A stretch of 64,000 bases of DNA from Subdoligranulum sp. (GTDB lineage Bacteria; Bacillota; Clostridia; Oscillospirales; Ruminococcaceae). The stretch lies in the NCBI GenBank assembly GCA_004555405.1, contig SFIE01000002.1, positions 1 through 64,000 of the forward strand, written 5' to 3'. Of this stretch, positions 1 through 8,805 are shown piece after piece (the first letter of the stretch is position 1; each line of letters begins with the position of its first letter). Under the pieces are notes generated by a model. The model saw only the letters and a program-made list of their open reading frames with translations. It searched no databases and was not told the DNA's origin. Position numbers and translations under genes: made by a program.

Positions 1-172
1 TTCGGGAGCAAAAGCCCCTCGCACTCTGCGACCGCTGCCCCTGCTTCGGTTCGCTGTATCCGCCACTGGCGGCGCTCACCTTTGCAGCACAAAGTATTGT
101 CTGCGCTTTTTGCTTAGCAGCTTGCACTTCTCGCTCGCTGCATCGGCACTTAGAATTATGCGGTATTGCCCC
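1..172. repeat. MITE-like dispersed repeat, copy A (cut by left edge)
   Basis: This stretch matches the right-hand part of the repeat at 17106-17396 almost base for base. It includes the same internal run around 'cgaccgctgcccctgcttcg' and ends in the inverted-repeat terminus read on the minus strand as GGGGCAATACCGCATAATTC. The left terminus lies outside the window. It carries no plausible gene. It sits just upstream of the ABC permease, where the substrate-binding protein gene of such an operon would normally be found. Confidence 0.8.
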
Positions 173-215
173 ATCACTTGCACAGCTGCAAAAAACAGGC
201 TGTAAAAAAACGCGC

Positions 216-244
216 AGGGGCTGGCCCGGTTCGGCCAGCCCCCT
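216..244 (+). promoter_or_regulatory. Strong GC hairpin before ABC permease
   Basis: GGGGCTGGCC and GGCCAGCCCC flank a six-base loop, forming a 10-bp perfect stem directly before the permease ribosome binding site. No T-run follows, so it is more likely an intercistronic mRNA-stabilising or processing hairpin than a terminator. Such hairpins often lie between a binding-protein gene and its permease; the role here is inferred. Confidence 0.5.
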
Positions 245-265
245 GTGCCTTACCCGGAGGATGTT

Positions 266-1219
266 ATGACTTCACTCATCAGCATATCCATGCTTCAAAC
301 AGCGCTGGAGCAGGGCTGCATTCTGGCTCTGGTCACGCTGGCATTGTATGTGAGCTTTACCACGCTCAATCTGTGCGATCTGGCCACAGACGGCACATTC
401 ACGCTGGGCTGTGCCCTGTGCGCTCAGGTAGCGCTGATGGGGCACCCGTTTTTGTCGCTGCTGGCCGGTGTGGCCGTGGGCGCAGTTTCGGGCTTTATCA
501 ATGCCTTTTTGCAAACAAGGCTGAATGTGCAAAGCATTCTGGCGGGTATCATTATCAATACCGGGCTTTACACCGTTAATCTGGCGGTGATGGGCCTGGG
601 CAGCAAGGGCGGCTTTGCCAGCAATGTGAACATGAACAAGGCCGTTACCATTTTCGATCTGGCCAAGCAGTATCTGCGCCCGGTGGTGGGCGACTGGTAT
701 AAGCTGGCGGTGCTGGGCACCGTTGCCGTTCTGGCGGCGCTGGCCATCAAATGGTTTATGGGCACGCGCCTTGGCCTTTCGGTGCGCGCCACGGGTGACA
801 ATGCCGATATGGTGCGCGCTTCCAGCATCAGCCCGGCCTTTACCATCACGGTGGGCCTGTGCATCGCCAATGCCCTCACGGGCCTGGCAGGCGGCCTGCA
901 GAGCCAGTATCAGAAAAGCTGTGATATCAACATCGGCACCGGCATGGTCACCATTGCGCTGGCCAGCCTGATCATTGGCCAAACGCTGGTGGGCAGCCGC
1001 GGCGGCGTGGGGCGGCGCATTTTCGGTGTGCTGCTGGGCAGCGCACTGTACCGCTTTATCATTGCACTGGCGCTGCGCCTGAATATGAACGCCAACTGCT
1101 TAAAGCTGGTTTCGGCCATCATTGTGGCGGTGGCCATTGCCAGCCCGGGCGTTAAAAAATGGATCGCATTGCAAAAGCATAAAATGCAGACCAAGGCTGC
1201 CAGAAAGGGGAGAATGTGA
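266..1219 (+). CDS. ABC transporter permease (BPD_transp_2 / TrpY-like)
   Basis: A 317-residue hydrophobic protein with about eight to nine membrane segments. It resembles the inner-membrane permeases of the branched-chain/ribose-type superfamily, in particular the group annotated as putative tryptophan/tyrosine (TrpXYZ-like) or general ABC permeases. Typical features are the N-terminal 'LCDLATDGTFTLG' stretch and 'IIGQTLVGSRGG' near residue 240. The ATG at 266 is chosen because GGAGG ends five bases before it; an in-frame GTG at 245 has no ribosome binding site. The gene overlaps the next gene's translational start region and so pairs with that ATPase. The binding protein that would define the substrate is not in the window. 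Confidence 0.85.
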   Translation: MTSLISISMLQTALEQGCILALVTLALYVSFTTLNLCDLATDGTFTLGCALCAQVALMGHPFLSLLAGVAVGAVSGFINAFLQTRLNVQSILAGIIINTGLYTVNLAVMGLGSKGGFASNVNMNKAVTIFDLAKQYLRPVVGDWYKLAVLGTVAVLAALAIKWFMGTRLGLSVRATGDNADMVRASSISPAFTITVGLCIANALTGLAGGLQSQYQKSCDINIGTGMVTIALASLIIGQTLVGSRGGVGRRIFGVLLGSALYRFIIALALRLNMNANCLKLVSAIIVAVAIASPGVKKWIALQKHKMQTKAARKGRM

Positions 1220-1221
1220 CC

Positions 1222-2034
1222 ATGCTGAAAATCGAAGGAGTTACCAAAACATTCAACCCCGGCACCGTAAACGAAAAAAAGGCGCTGCAGGGCATTGACC
1301 TGCACATGGAAAAAGGCGATTTTGCCACCATCGTGGGCAGCAACGGCGCGGGCAAATCCACGCTGTTCAATGCCATTGCGGGCAGCTTTGTTCCGGACGA
1401 CGGCTATATTGAGCTGGACGGGCAGGACATTACCTTTTTGCCTGATCACAGGCGCAGCAAAAGCATCGGCCGCCTGTTTCAGGACCCCCTGCGCGGTACC
1501 GCCCCGAACATGACCATCGAGGAAAATCTGGCGCTTGCGTATCTGCGCGCCAGCACACACCAGCGGGCCTATTTCAGCCGCATCAACAAAAAGGAAAAAG
1601 AGCGCTTCCGCGAGCAGCTGAGCCTTTTGCACATGGGCCTTGAGGACCGTATGCGCCAGCCGGTGGGGCTTTTGTCCGGCGGCCAGCGGCAGGCCCTTAC
1701 GCTGCTGATGGCCACGCTGGTAACGCCCAAGCTGCTGCTGCTGGACGAACACACCGCCGCGCTGGACCCCGGCACCGCTGAAAAGGTGCTGGAGCTCACC
1801 AAAAAGATCGTGGCCGAAAACAATATCACCTGCCTGATGGTCACGCACAATATGCATCAGGCGCTGGAACTGGGCAACCGCACCCTGATGATGGATTCCG
1901 GCCGCATCGTGCTGGATATTAAGGGCGAGGAACGCGCCGGTATGACGGTGGACGATCTTTTGCAGCGCTTTGCCGTGGGGGCGGGCAAACGCTTGGACAA
2001 TGACCGTATCCTGCTTTCCAAAATGGAAAAATAA
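1222..2034 (+). CDS. ABC transporter ATP-binding protein
   Basis: A 270-residue ABC ATPase that would energise the preceding permease at the cytoplasmic face. Visible motifs are Walker A GSNGAGKST (around residue 39), the signature LSGGQRQ (around 152), Walker B LLLLDEHTAALD (around 172) and the H-loop VTHNM (around 205). The D-loop region reads DEHTAALD, as in the family pairing with BPD_transp_2 permeases. ATG 1222 follows GGGGAG by nine bases; a GTG six bases upstream is less likely. It is translationally coupled to the permease, whose stop lies at 1219. A bidirectional terminator follows. Confidence 0.92.
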   Translation: MLKIEGVTKTFNPGTVNEKKALQGIDLHMEKGDFATIVGSNGAGKSTLFNAIAGSFVPDDGYIELDGQDITFLPDHRRSKSIGRLFQDPLRGTAPNMTIEENLALAYLRASTHQRAYFSRINKKEKERFREQLSLLHMGLEDRMRQPVGLLSGGQRQALTLLMATLVTPKLLLLDEHTAALDPGTAEKVLELTKKIVAENNITCLMVTHNMHQALELGNRTLMMDSGRIVLDIKGEERAGMTVDDLLQRFAVGAGKRLDNDRILLSKMEK

Positions 2035-2042
2035 ATACGAAA

Positions 2043-2085
2043 AACCGGGAAAACCGCGTGCGTGCGGCTTTCCCGGTTCTTTTTT
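2043..2085. terminator. Bidirectional rho-independent terminator
   Basis: AACCGGGAAA and TTTCCCGGTT form a GC-rich stem. A T-run follows on the plus strand (ends the ABC operon) and TTTTT follows on the minus strand (serves glgB, which converges on it). Confidence 0.85.
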
Positions 2086-2189
2086 ATGGCTTTTTCATGG
2101 CCCGGCCGGTGCAGGAAAAGGGCCGGGCCGTGAGAGGCAGGAAAAACAAGGCGAAAAGTTCAGCTGGCGCTGCTTCACAAAGAAATGAT

Positions 2190-3983
2190 TTATTCCTCCC
2201 ACAGCCACAGCTGGGCGCTGTAGGGGGCAAGATCCGGCGCAAAATGCGTTTTGGGCTTGCGCACGGTCTTTTTTTGCGGGCGGGGCACGGTGCCGCCAAA
2301 TTCGGCCCAGTTGGTGTCCAGCAAAAGGGTCAGCTTGCCGACGGCGGGCAGGGTGTGGTGGCGCACAGGCTCATCGATAAAATTAAACACCGCCAATATG
2401 CGGCTGGAGCTGCCGGTGCGCGAAAGCGAGAAGGTGCCCTTGGCGGCGTGGTGACAGTCCACCCACGCAAAACCGTTTGGCGCGTAGTCACGCTGCCACA
2501 GGCAGTCGTATTTTAAGTAAAGCTTTTGCAGCGCTGTGCGGAACGCCATAAAGGAATCGTGAATGGGATACTGCAGCAGCTCCCAATCCTGCTGGCGCGA
2601 TTCATCCCATTCGCGCAGCTGGCCGAACTCGTTGCCCATGAAATCCAGCTTTTTGCCCGGATGCACCATCATGTAGGTGTACAGCAGCCGCCCCTGCGGA
2701 AATTTGGTTTCGTAATCGCCCCACATTTTTTGCAGGATCGTGGCCTTGCCGTGTACATTTTCATCGTGCGATAGCGGCAAAAGATAGTATTCACGGCTAT
2801 AATACATCATGCTGAAGGTGAGCTTGTGCAAATTTTCGCGGCGCTGCACGGGGGGCTTTTTCATAAAATCCAGCGTGTCGTTCATCCAGCCCAGGTCCCA
2901 CTTATAGTCAAAGCCAAGGCCGCCATGCTCTACCGGATGGGTAACGCCGCTGTAATCCGAGCTGTCCTCCGCGATCAGAATGGCCGTGGGGTGCAGCATG
3001 TGCAGCCCGGCATTCATGTTGCGCAAAAAGGTCACGGCGTCGCTGTTTACACCGCGCGCAGGATCACCATGCCAATACAAAAGGCGGCTCACGGCGTCTA
3101 TACGCAGGCCGTCGGCATGGTAATGCCGCAGCCAGAAATTGGCGCAGCTTTGCAGAAAACTGCGCACCTCGGGGCGGCTGTGCATAAAGTTGCAGCTGCC
3201 CCATTCGCTGATGCCGATATCCTCGCTGGGATATTCATACAGCGCCGTGCCGTCCAAACGGCGCAGCCCGTAGGGGTCCAGCGCAAAATGCACCGGCACA
3301 AAATCCAAAATCACGCCCAGCCCGTGCCGGTGGCAGGCATTCACCAGGCGGCACAGCCCGGCGGGGGTGCCGTAGCGGCTGGTGGGGGCAAAAAAACCGG
3401 TGGTCTGATAGCCCCAGCTGCCGTCAAAGGGATGCTCGGCCAAGGGCATCAGCTCAATATGAGTGTAGCCGTGCTTTTTGCAGTAGGAGGGCAAAAGCTC
3501 GGCCAATTCGTCATAAGTATACCAGCTGCCGTCCGGCTTTTGCCGCCAGCTTCCGGCGTGGACTTCATAAATGGAAAGCGGCTTATCCAAACAGCGGGTG
3601 CGGGTGCGCATCCATTCATCGTCGGAAAAATCATCCCAGTTCAGCTCGCACACGATCGAGCGGTCGTCCGGGCGCAGCGCCATGGCTGCACCGTAGGGGT
3701 CGCAGTGATCCACGGCTTTTCCATCGGCCCCCACAATATGATATTTATAATACATTCCGGGCAGCACCTCGGGGCAATCGGCCTCCCAAAGGCCCACGGC
3801 GCTGCGGTGCATGGGGTACCAGTCGGCCTTTTGGCAGTCGGCGACGGGGTCTACCACCACATACGCCTCCCGCGCCGAAGGGGCCCACAGGGCAAAGCGC
3901 GTGCCGCCGGAATACGGGTGTGCTCCTAAATATTCTCCGGCATCAAACTCGGCTCCGGTAAAAAAACGCTGCACATCCATCAT
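2190..3983 (-). CDS. glgB: 1,4-alpha-glucan branching enzyme (GH13)
   Basis: A 597-residue cytoplasmic enzyme that makes alpha-1,6 branches in glycogen. The N-terminus is a CBM48-type module ('RFALWAPSAREAYVVV'). The GH13 barrel carries the nucleophile region DGLRIDAVSRLLYW, the acid/base region LIAEDSS, and LSHDENVHGK near the third conserved site. It is a little shorter than the usual 630-730 residues because it lacks an extra N-terminal domain. The start is ATG 3983 with AAGGAG about nine bases before it; a second ATG follows immediately. No other glycogen gene is adjacent. Function is confident from family motifs. Confidence 0.93.
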   Translation of the reverse strand: MMDVQRFFTGAEFDAGEYLGAHPYSGGTRFALWAPSAREAYVVVDPVADCQKADWYPMHRSAVGLWEADCPEVLPGMYYKYHIVGADGKAVDHCDPYGAAMALRPDDRSIVCELNWDDFSDDEWMRTRTRCLDKPLSIYEVHAGSWRQKPDGSWYTYDELAELLPSYCKKHGYTHIELMPLAEHPFDGSWGYQTTGFFAPTSRYGTPAGLCRLVNACHRHGLGVILDFVPVHFALDPYGLRRLDGTALYEYPSEDIGISEWGSCNFMHSRPEVRSFLQSCANFWLRHYHADGLRIDAVSRLLYWHGDPARGVNSDAVTFLRNMNAGLHMLHPTAILIAEDSSDYSGVTHPVEHGGLGFDYKWDLGWMNDTLDFMKKPPVQRRENLHKLTFSMMYYSREYYLLPLSHDENVHGKATILQKMWGDYETKFPQGRLLYTYMMVHPGKKLDFMGNEFGQLREWDESRQQDWELLQYPIHDSFMAFRTALQKLYLKYDCLWQRDYAPNGFAWVDCHHAAKGTFSLSRTGSSSRILAVFNFIDEPVRHHTLPAVGKLTLLLDTNWAEFGGTVPRPQKKTVRKPKTHFAPDLAPYSAQLWLWEE

Positions 3984-4039
3984 GGGGCAAAACTCCTTGT
4001 AGCAAAATTTTTGGGCTTTTCAGATACAGTAGTATCCTT

Positions 4040-4069
4040 ATTATAAAAATCACGGCAAAAGACTGTCAA
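4040..4069 (-). promoter_or_regulatory. Sigma-A promoter of glgB
   Basis: On the minus strand, a perfect TTGACA (4069-4064) and a perfect TATAAT (4045-4040) are separated by 18 bases. They lie about 57 bases upstream of the glgB start codon. Confidence 0.8.
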
Positions 4070-4101
4070 TGGTCAAAACCGGGGCAAAGGCACCGCCGCA
4101 C

Positions 4102-4140
4102 AAAAAGCGGCCCGGCAGCAGCAGGGCTGTCGGGCCGGGC
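4102..4140 (-). terminator. Terminator of the small gene at 4146-4373
   Basis: On the minus strand a GCCCGAC...GCCGGGC stem is followed by GCTTTTTG, just past the stop codon of the small gene. Confidence 0.65.
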
Positions 4141-4145
4141 ATTGA

Positions 4146-4373
4146 CTAATGAATGGAATACCTGCGCCATTCCATCAGGGCGTTCACGGTGTCATCGCTT
4201 TCCACCCAGCCCTCGCCCGAGGGCTGCGCCGTGGGGGCATAGCGAGCCATCACGCCGGGGGTGTCCCCTGCCAGAAAGCTGCGGGCCTGCTGCGGGTCCA
4301 TGCCCAGGTGCGCCGTGGCGGCGGGCTCGGCGGGGGCGCGGGATTTGCGGCGTCTGCGTGATCGTCTGCTCAT
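4146..4373 (-). CDS. Small basic/proline-rich hypothetical protein
   Basis: A 75-residue protein of unknown function that I do not recognise. It begins with a very basic segment (MSRRSRRRRKSR), followed by an Ala/Pro-rich stretch and a more ordinary region ending in 'NALMEWRRYSIH'. There is no signal peptide or membrane segment. ATG 4373 is preferred because AGGAGG lies 11 bases upstream; an ATG nine bases earlier is too close to that site. It has its own terminator and lies between glgB and the AEC transporter gene, apparently co-oriented with the latter. The good ribosome binding site and terminator argue that it is real. Confidence 0.55.
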   Translation of the reverse strand: MSRRSRRRRKSRAPAEPAATAHLGMDPQQARSFLAGDTPGVMARYAPTAQPSGEGWVESDDTVNALMEWRRYSIH

Positions 4374-4430
4374 AAAAAGCATCACCTCCTGCTGCCAGTA
4401 TGCCCGGCGGCAGAAAAGGCTATGCAGCCA

Positions 4431-5339
4431 TCACAAAAACAGGGAAACAATGGGCACGGTAAACAGGCAGCACACGGTGGTGATCATGTTCAGCTGGCAG
4501 GCCTCGGCGCCCAGCTCGGCGCCGTAAAGCTCCTGCGCGGTGAGGGCGGGCACGCTGGCGCTGGGCATGGCGGCCATGACCATAAAAATGCACAGCATGG
4601 TGGCATCAAACGGCAGGTTTCGCACAGCCAGCACCAGCAGAATGGGCATGACCAAAAGCTTGAGCACTGTAAACACATAAAAACGCTTGCAGCGCAGCAT
4701 GGCGCGCACGCTGCTGCCCGCCAGATTGGAGCCGATCACCATCATGCTCAGGGGAATGCAGGTGTTGCCGCCGTAGCGCAAAAGGCTTTCCACCGGGGCG
4801 GGCACACGCAGATCGCAGGCAAAGATCAGAATGCTCACAAGGCACGCCAGCGTGCAGCCGTTCAGCAGCTTTTTGGGCGAGCAGGAGCCCGTCATCAGCA
4901 CAAGGCCGTAGGTGTAGAACAGGGTGTTCATAAACAGCATATAGAAATTTACAAAAATCACATGGCTGCTGCCGAAAAGGCCCGTGATAATGGGAATGCC
5001 CATAAAGCCGAAGTTACCGAACATCAGCATATTCTGGTAAATGCCGCGGCGCTCGGGCGAAAGCCCCATCAGGCGCACCAGCACAAAGGCCAGCACCGCC
5101 GCTGCACCAAAATAAATGCAGCACAAAATCAGGTTTTGGCGCACAAGGCCGCCGCCCATGCTGTCGTCACGGCTCACAGCGCCCGAAAGCTGGATCATGG
5201 GGTTGAAAAGGTTCACCACCAGCGCCGACAGCTTGCGGTTGAAATCCTCGTTCATCCAGCCCCGGCGCGTGCAGGCAAAGCCCAGCGCCATCAGCCCGAA
5301 AAGAACCAACAGCTGCTGAAAAATTACAAAACTATCCAC
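4431..5339 (-). CDS. AEC family transporter (auxin efflux carrier-like)
   Basis: A 302-residue integral membrane protein with about ten hydrophobic segments arranged as two halves. It matches the AEC (auxin efflux carrier) family of bacterial permeases, whose members move malate, malonate or other organic anions; the substrate cannot be read here. Family-like features are the N-terminal 'GFACTRRGWMNEDFNRKLS' region and the 'NLFNPMIQ' segment between the first helices. The start is a GTG at 5339 with AAGGAG ten bases upstream. It is followed by the small gene at 4146. No regulator is adjacent. Confidence 0.85.
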   Translation of the reverse strand: MDSFVIFQQLLVLFGLMALGFACTRRGWMNEDFNRKLSALVVNLFNPMIQLSGAVSRDDSMGGGLVRQNLILCCIYFGAAAVLAFVLVRLMGLSPERRGIYQNMLMFGNFGFMGIPIITGLFGSSHVIFVNFYMLFMNTLFYTYGLVLMTGSCSPKKLLNGCTLACLVSILIFACDLRVPAPVESLLRYGGNTCIPLSMMVIGSNLAGSSVRAMLRCKRFYVFTVLKLLVMPILLVLAVRNLPFDATMLCIFMVMAAMPSASVPALTAQELYGAELGAEACQLNMITTVCCLFTVPIVSLFL

Positions 5340-5523
5340 AACAAAGCTACTCCTTACTCAAAAAACAGTATACTTAATAAGTATAGCATACGCCTAAGGA
5401 CAAAAAAAGCCGGAAGTTTCTATTGACAAGGCAAAATTTTCGGATTATGGTTAAAGGGAAGATGATGGATTTTTCGCTGCTGATTTTGTACAAATCGTGA
5501 CAAAATACCCGCGAAAAAGAAAA

Positions 5524-5597
5524 GGCATTCCCGCATTGTTAAGCACCGCCGTACTGCCGCTGTGCGCCTGCGGGGCAAAAATGCGTGCGGAAATGCC
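5524..5597 (+). promoter_or_regulatory. Inverted repeat in the fbp leader
   Basis: GGCATTCCCGCAT at 5524 can pair with ATGCGTGCGGAAATGCC at 5581, with two bulged bases. The structure ends about 20 bases before the fbp start codon, near its ribosome binding site. A regulatory role is inferred only. Confidence 0.3.
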
Positions 5598-5617
5598 CTG
5601 AAAACAGGAGGAACCGA

Positions 5618-7636
5618 ATGCAGCTTACCCAAGAAAAACAAGAGCTGATACAGAAAAACCTGCGCTATTTGCAGCTGCTCTCGCAGGAGTATCCCACCAT
5701 TGCCGTGGCCGCCAGCGAGGTGATCAATCAGGAGGCCGTGCTGCGCCTGCCCAAGGGCACCGAGCATTTTATGAGCGATCTGCACGGTGAAAACGAAGCG
5801 TTTCGCCATGTGCTGAACAGCGCTTCGGGCGTGATCCGTGAAAAGGTGGATGCGGTGCTGGCACAGGAAAACGCCACGCCCGAGGAATGTCAGGAGTTTG
5901 CCACCCTGATCTATTATCCCGAGCAAAAGCTGCCTCTGCTGAAGGCGGCGCAGGGCGAGGAAAATCTGGATTACTGGTACGAGCACACGCTGCTGCGCCT
6001 GATCGAGCTTTGCCGGTTGGTAAGCAGCAAGCACACGCGCGCCCATGTGCGCCGCTGCCTGCCCAACGAATGCGCACATATTCTGGATGAATTGCTTCAT
6101 GCGCATTTTGAGGACCATAACAAGGAAATGTATTACGATGAGATCATCATCAGCATGATCGAAAACGGGCAGGCCGACAATTTTATTATCCACTTCTGCA
6201 AGCTGATCAAGCGCCTTGCCGTGGATAAACTGCACATTGTGGGCGATTTGTATGACCGCGGCCCTCGCCCGGACCGCATTGTGGATACCCTGATGAATCA
6301 CCATAATGTGGATATTCAGTGGGGCAACCACGACACGGTGTGGATGGGCGCAGCGGCAGGCAGCCCCATTTGCATTGCCACCGTGCTGAAAACTGCGCTT
6401 TCGTATGCCAATGTGGAAACGCTGGAGGAGGGCTACGGCCTGAACCTGCGTCGTTTGGGCCAGTTTGCCGATGAAGTGTACGGCGATTGCGATCTTTCCA
6501 TCTGGATGCCCAAGGGCGACAACTCCCGCTTTAAGTTCGGCCACGCAAGCCTGCGCCGCAGCGCATTGATGCACATTGCCATTTCGGTGATCATGTTTAA
6601 GCTGGAATGTCAGGTGATCGACCGCAACCCGGATTTCCAAATGCAGGACCGCGATTTTATTCGCCGCATCAACTATCAGGACGGCACGGTTAAGGTGAAC
6701 GGCATCACGCATTTTCTGCGTGACACGCAGTTCCCAACCGTGGACCCCAAGGACCCTGCCCGCTTGACCGAGCGCGAAGCTTATGTGATGGATAAGCTGG
6801 TGGAATCCTTCCGTGAAAGCGAAAAGCTGCAGCGCCATGTGCGGTTTATGTACAAGGTGGGCCATGTGTACCATGTGGAAAACGGCAACCTGATGTTCCA
6901 TGGCTGTATGCCCATGACCATGGACGGTGAATTTGCCGAAGAAGTGTTTGACGGCAAGAGCTACCGCGGCAAGGCGCTGTTTGATTTCTGCGAAGAGCGC
7001 GCCCGTGACGGCTATTTTGCCCCCGAGGGCAGCCCCGAACGCCAAAAGGGACAGGACTTTTTGTGGTATCTGTGGTGCGGCAAGCTTTCGCCCATTTTCG
7101 GCCGAAGCGCCATGACCACCTTTGAGCATTTGTATATCAGCGACAAGAGCACGCACACCGAAGAACCCAACGCCTACTACAAGATCTACGATGATGTTGC
7201 CGTGGCGGATAAAATTCTGGCGGAATTCGGCCTGTATGGCGAAGGGCATCACATTGTGAACGGCCATGTGCCCGTAAAGGTGGTAAAGGGCGAAAGCCCC
7301 GTGAAGGGCGGCGGCAAAATTCTGGTGATCGACGGCGGCTTCTGCCGTGCTTATCACGACCGCACCGGTATTGCGGGCTATACGCTGGTGTTCAACAGCC
7401 GCACCCTGAGCCTGCGCACCCACGAGCCTTTTGAAAGCACCCAGAAGGCGATCGAGGAAAATGTGGATATCCATTCGGATTCCCGCGTGATCTACGAATG
7501 CCCGCGCCGCCTTCGCGTGAAGGATGTGGACTGGGGCACGCATCACCGTGACCTGGCCGACGGCTTAAAGCTGCTGATGGATGCCTACCGAAGCGGTATT
7601 CTGAAGGAAAGCACCCGCCCGGGCTGCGGAAACTGA
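5618..7636 (+). CDS. fbp: Fructose-1,6-bisphosphatase, class III
   Basis: A 672-residue cytoplasmic phosphatase that hydrolyses fructose-1,6-bisphosphate to fructose-6-phosphate in gluconeogenesis. Its length and motifs fit the class III (Firmicutes) enzyme, a calcineurin-like metallophosphoesterase: FMSDLHGENEAF near residue 48, VGDLYDRGPRPD near 208, and WGNHDTVWMGA near 237, which carry the metal ligands. ATG 5618 is chosen because AGGAGG lies six bases upstream; an in-frame ATG at 5585 has none. It is a single gene, with a long leader containing an inverted repeat. Confidence 0.95.
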   Translation: MQLTQEKQELIQKNLRYLQLLSQEYPTIAVAASEVINQEAVLRLPKGTEHFMSDLHGENEAFRHVLNSASGVIREKVDAVLAQENATPEECQEFATLIYYPEQKLPLLKAAQGEENLDYWYEHTLLRLIELCRLVSSKHTRAHVRRCLPNECAHILDELLHAHFEDHNKEMYYDEIIISMIENGQADNFIIHFCKLIKRLAVDKLHIVGDLYDRGPRPDRIVDTLMNHHNVDIQWGNHDTVWMGAAAGSPICIATVLKTALSYANVETLEEGYGLNLRRLGQFADEVYGDCDLSIWMPKGDNSRFKFGHASLRRSALMHIAISVIMFKLECQVIDRNPDFQMQDRDFIRRINYQDGTVKVNGITHFLRDTQFPTVDPKDPARLTEREAYVMDKLVESFRESEKLQRHVRFMYKVGHVYHVENGNLMFHGCMPMTMDGEFAEEVFDGKSYRGKALFDFCEERARDGYFAPEGSPERQKGQDFLWYLWCGKLSPIFGRSAMTTFEHLYISDKSTHTEEPNAYYKIYDDVAVADKILAEFGLYGEGHHIVNGHVPVKVVKGESPVKGGGKILVIDGGFCRAYHDRTGIAGYTLVFNSRTLSLRTHEPFESTQKAIEENVDIHSDSRVIYECPRRLRVKDVDWGTHHRDLADGLKLLMDAYRSGILKESTRPGCGN

Positions 7637-7694
7637 GACAATAGCGGATCACTTTTGCCCGGCGGGGGTTCAGCGCCCCTTGAAATTATACGAT

Positions 7695-7737
7695 AAAAAG
7701 CAAAGCCTGCGGCATCCGGCGATGCAGCAGGCTTTGC
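7695..7737 (-). terminator. Terminator after the C_GCAxxG_C_C gene
   Basis: On the minus strand a GCAAAGCCTGC/GCAGGCTTTGC stem is followed by TTTTT. It lies 12 bases past the stop codon of the minus-strand gene at 7749. The plus strand has no T-run after the stem. Confidence 0.8.
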
Positions 7738-7748
7738 AAAAAAATAGA

Positions 7749-8159
7749 TCACAGCTTGTCGCGGATCTTGGCCTCTAAAAAGCGGCAGGCATCCTCAATG
7801 CAGCCCTGGCAGGAGCGCAGCACCACTTTGGTGTCAACACCCTTCAGCTCTTTGCAGATCAGGCTGCCGTTTTTGATCTGGAAGGCGGCTTCCAGCTCAC
7901 TGGCCAGGCGATAGCTCTCGCGCTTGGTGGTGGTGTCGCTGGGGCCCTTGCTGTTGCAGTAGCCCAGCACAGTCACCGCGCCGGTCACCGCGCCGCAAAT
8001 GCCGTTCATGCCGCCCATGCCAAGGCCCTGGGCCTCCATCATGCGGAAAACGGTGGTTTCGTCCAGCCCCATCACATCGGCATAGGTGCAGGCCACCGAC
8101 TGTGCGCAGTTGTAGCCCAGCCCGTGCAGGGCGATCGCTTTTTCAATTCTGCTTTCCAT
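7749..8159 (-). CDS. C_GCAxxG_C_C family putative redox protein
   Basis: A 136-residue soluble protein matching the C-GCAxxG-C-C family, small proteins of unknown substrate thought to be redox active through spaced cysteines. Visible are 'NCAQSV' near residue 18, the glycine-rich 'GLGMGGMNGICGAVTGA' near 47-63, and the C-terminal pair in 'LRSCQGCIEDACRFLE'. ATG 8159 is chosen because GGGAGAGAG stands just before it. An ATG 27 bases upstream lacks a binding site. It diverges from the thioredoxin gene 200 bases away, consistent with a redox theme, though no functional link is shown. Confidence 0.85.
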   Translation of the reverse strand: MESRIEKAIALHGLGYNCAQSVACTYADVMGLDETTVFRMMEAQGLGMGGMNGICGAVTGAVTVLGYCNSKGPSDTTTKRESYRLASELEAAFQIKNGSLICKELKGVDTKVVLRSCQGCIEDACRFLEAKIRDKL

Positions 8160-8226
8160 ATGAATCTCTCTCCCTTTTTTGCCCATGCCGTAGTATGCGG
8201 CGTGGGTTTGTGGTATACTATAGATC

Positions 8227-8287
8227 TAAGGCAATACCGCATAATTCTAAGTGCCGCAGCCGCCGGAATGGTGCGGTGCTGCCCTGA
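8227..8287. repeat. MITE-like dispersed repeat, minimal copy B
   Basis: A 61-base element. Its left end TAAGGCAATACCGCATAATT is identical to the family terminus. Its right end, read on the minus strand (AGGGCAGCACCGCACCATTC), is a diverged copy of the other terminus. It looks like a deletion derivative retaining both inverted termini, lying in the promoter gap between two divergent genes. Confidence 0.7.
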
Positions 8288-8362
8288 TATTTAATTATAA
8301 ACAAATTGTGTGCGCTCGGCAAGCCCGGGCCATGCACATTTTTGCCAAAGGAGGAAAAGCAA

Positions 8363-8689
8363 ATGGTAAAGTATCTGAGCGCCGATACTTTTGAAGCCGA
8401 GGTGCTGCAGGCCCCCGGTGTGGTGGTGGTGGATTTCTGGGCCGACTGGTGCGGCCCCTGCCGTATGCTGGGCCCTGTGCTGGATACACTCAGCGACAAG
8501 CTGCCCGGTGTGAAATTCTGCAAGCTGAATGTGGATGATGACCGTGAGCACGCCATGCAGATGGGCATTTCCAGCATTCCGGCGGTGTTTGTATTCCATC
8601 ACGGCAAGGTGGTGGGCAAGCATATCGGCTTTGCGCCGGACGCCGCTGCGGCCATTGCCGCTTTGGTGGAAAAGGCCAAAGAAGAATAA
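8363..8689 (+). CDS. trxA: Thioredoxin
   Basis: A 108-residue thioredoxin. The catalytic WCGPC has cysteines at residues 30 and 33, and the cis-proline motif 'SSIPAVFVF' is near residue 75. It reduces protein disulfides in the cytoplasm using electrons from a thioredoxin reductase that is not in this window. ATG 8363 has AAAGGAGG eight bases upstream. It is a monocistronic gene ending in a strong terminator, next to the divergent C_GCAxxG_C_C redox protein gene. Confidence 0.95.
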   Translation: MVKYLSADTFEAEVLQAPGVVVVDFWADWCGPCRMLGPVLDTLSDKLPGVKFCKLNVDDDREHAMQMGISSIPAVFVFHHGKVVGKHIGFAPDAAAAIAALVEKAKEE

Positions 8690-8705
8690 CCCCCAAGAAA
8701 ATTTC

Positions 8706-8747
8706 AAGGCGAAGCAGACTGTACACACGGCCTGCTTCGCCTTTTTT
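8706..8747 (+). terminator. Terminator of trxA
   Basis: AAGGCGAAGCAG and CTGCTTCGCCTT form a 12-bp stem followed by a T-run. Confidence 0.9.
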
Positions 8748-8805
8748 GCGCTCACCCAAAGCTGCCCGCCCGCATAGCATGAAAAAAATAAGGGGGAGGG
8801 GATCT

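Noticed and set aside
245..265. Earlier in-frame start (GTG 245) for the ABC permease
   Set aside because: It lies before the GGAGG site and inside the strong hairpin region; ATG 266 has proper spacing.
5420..7546. Very long open frame on the minus strand opposite fbp, and similar long antisense frames opposite argS, recG, pncB and scfB
   Set aside because: These are mirror frames of GC-rich genes. They are rich in His, Ala and Gln, have no ribosome binding sites, and the opposite strand encodes unmistakable conserved proteins.
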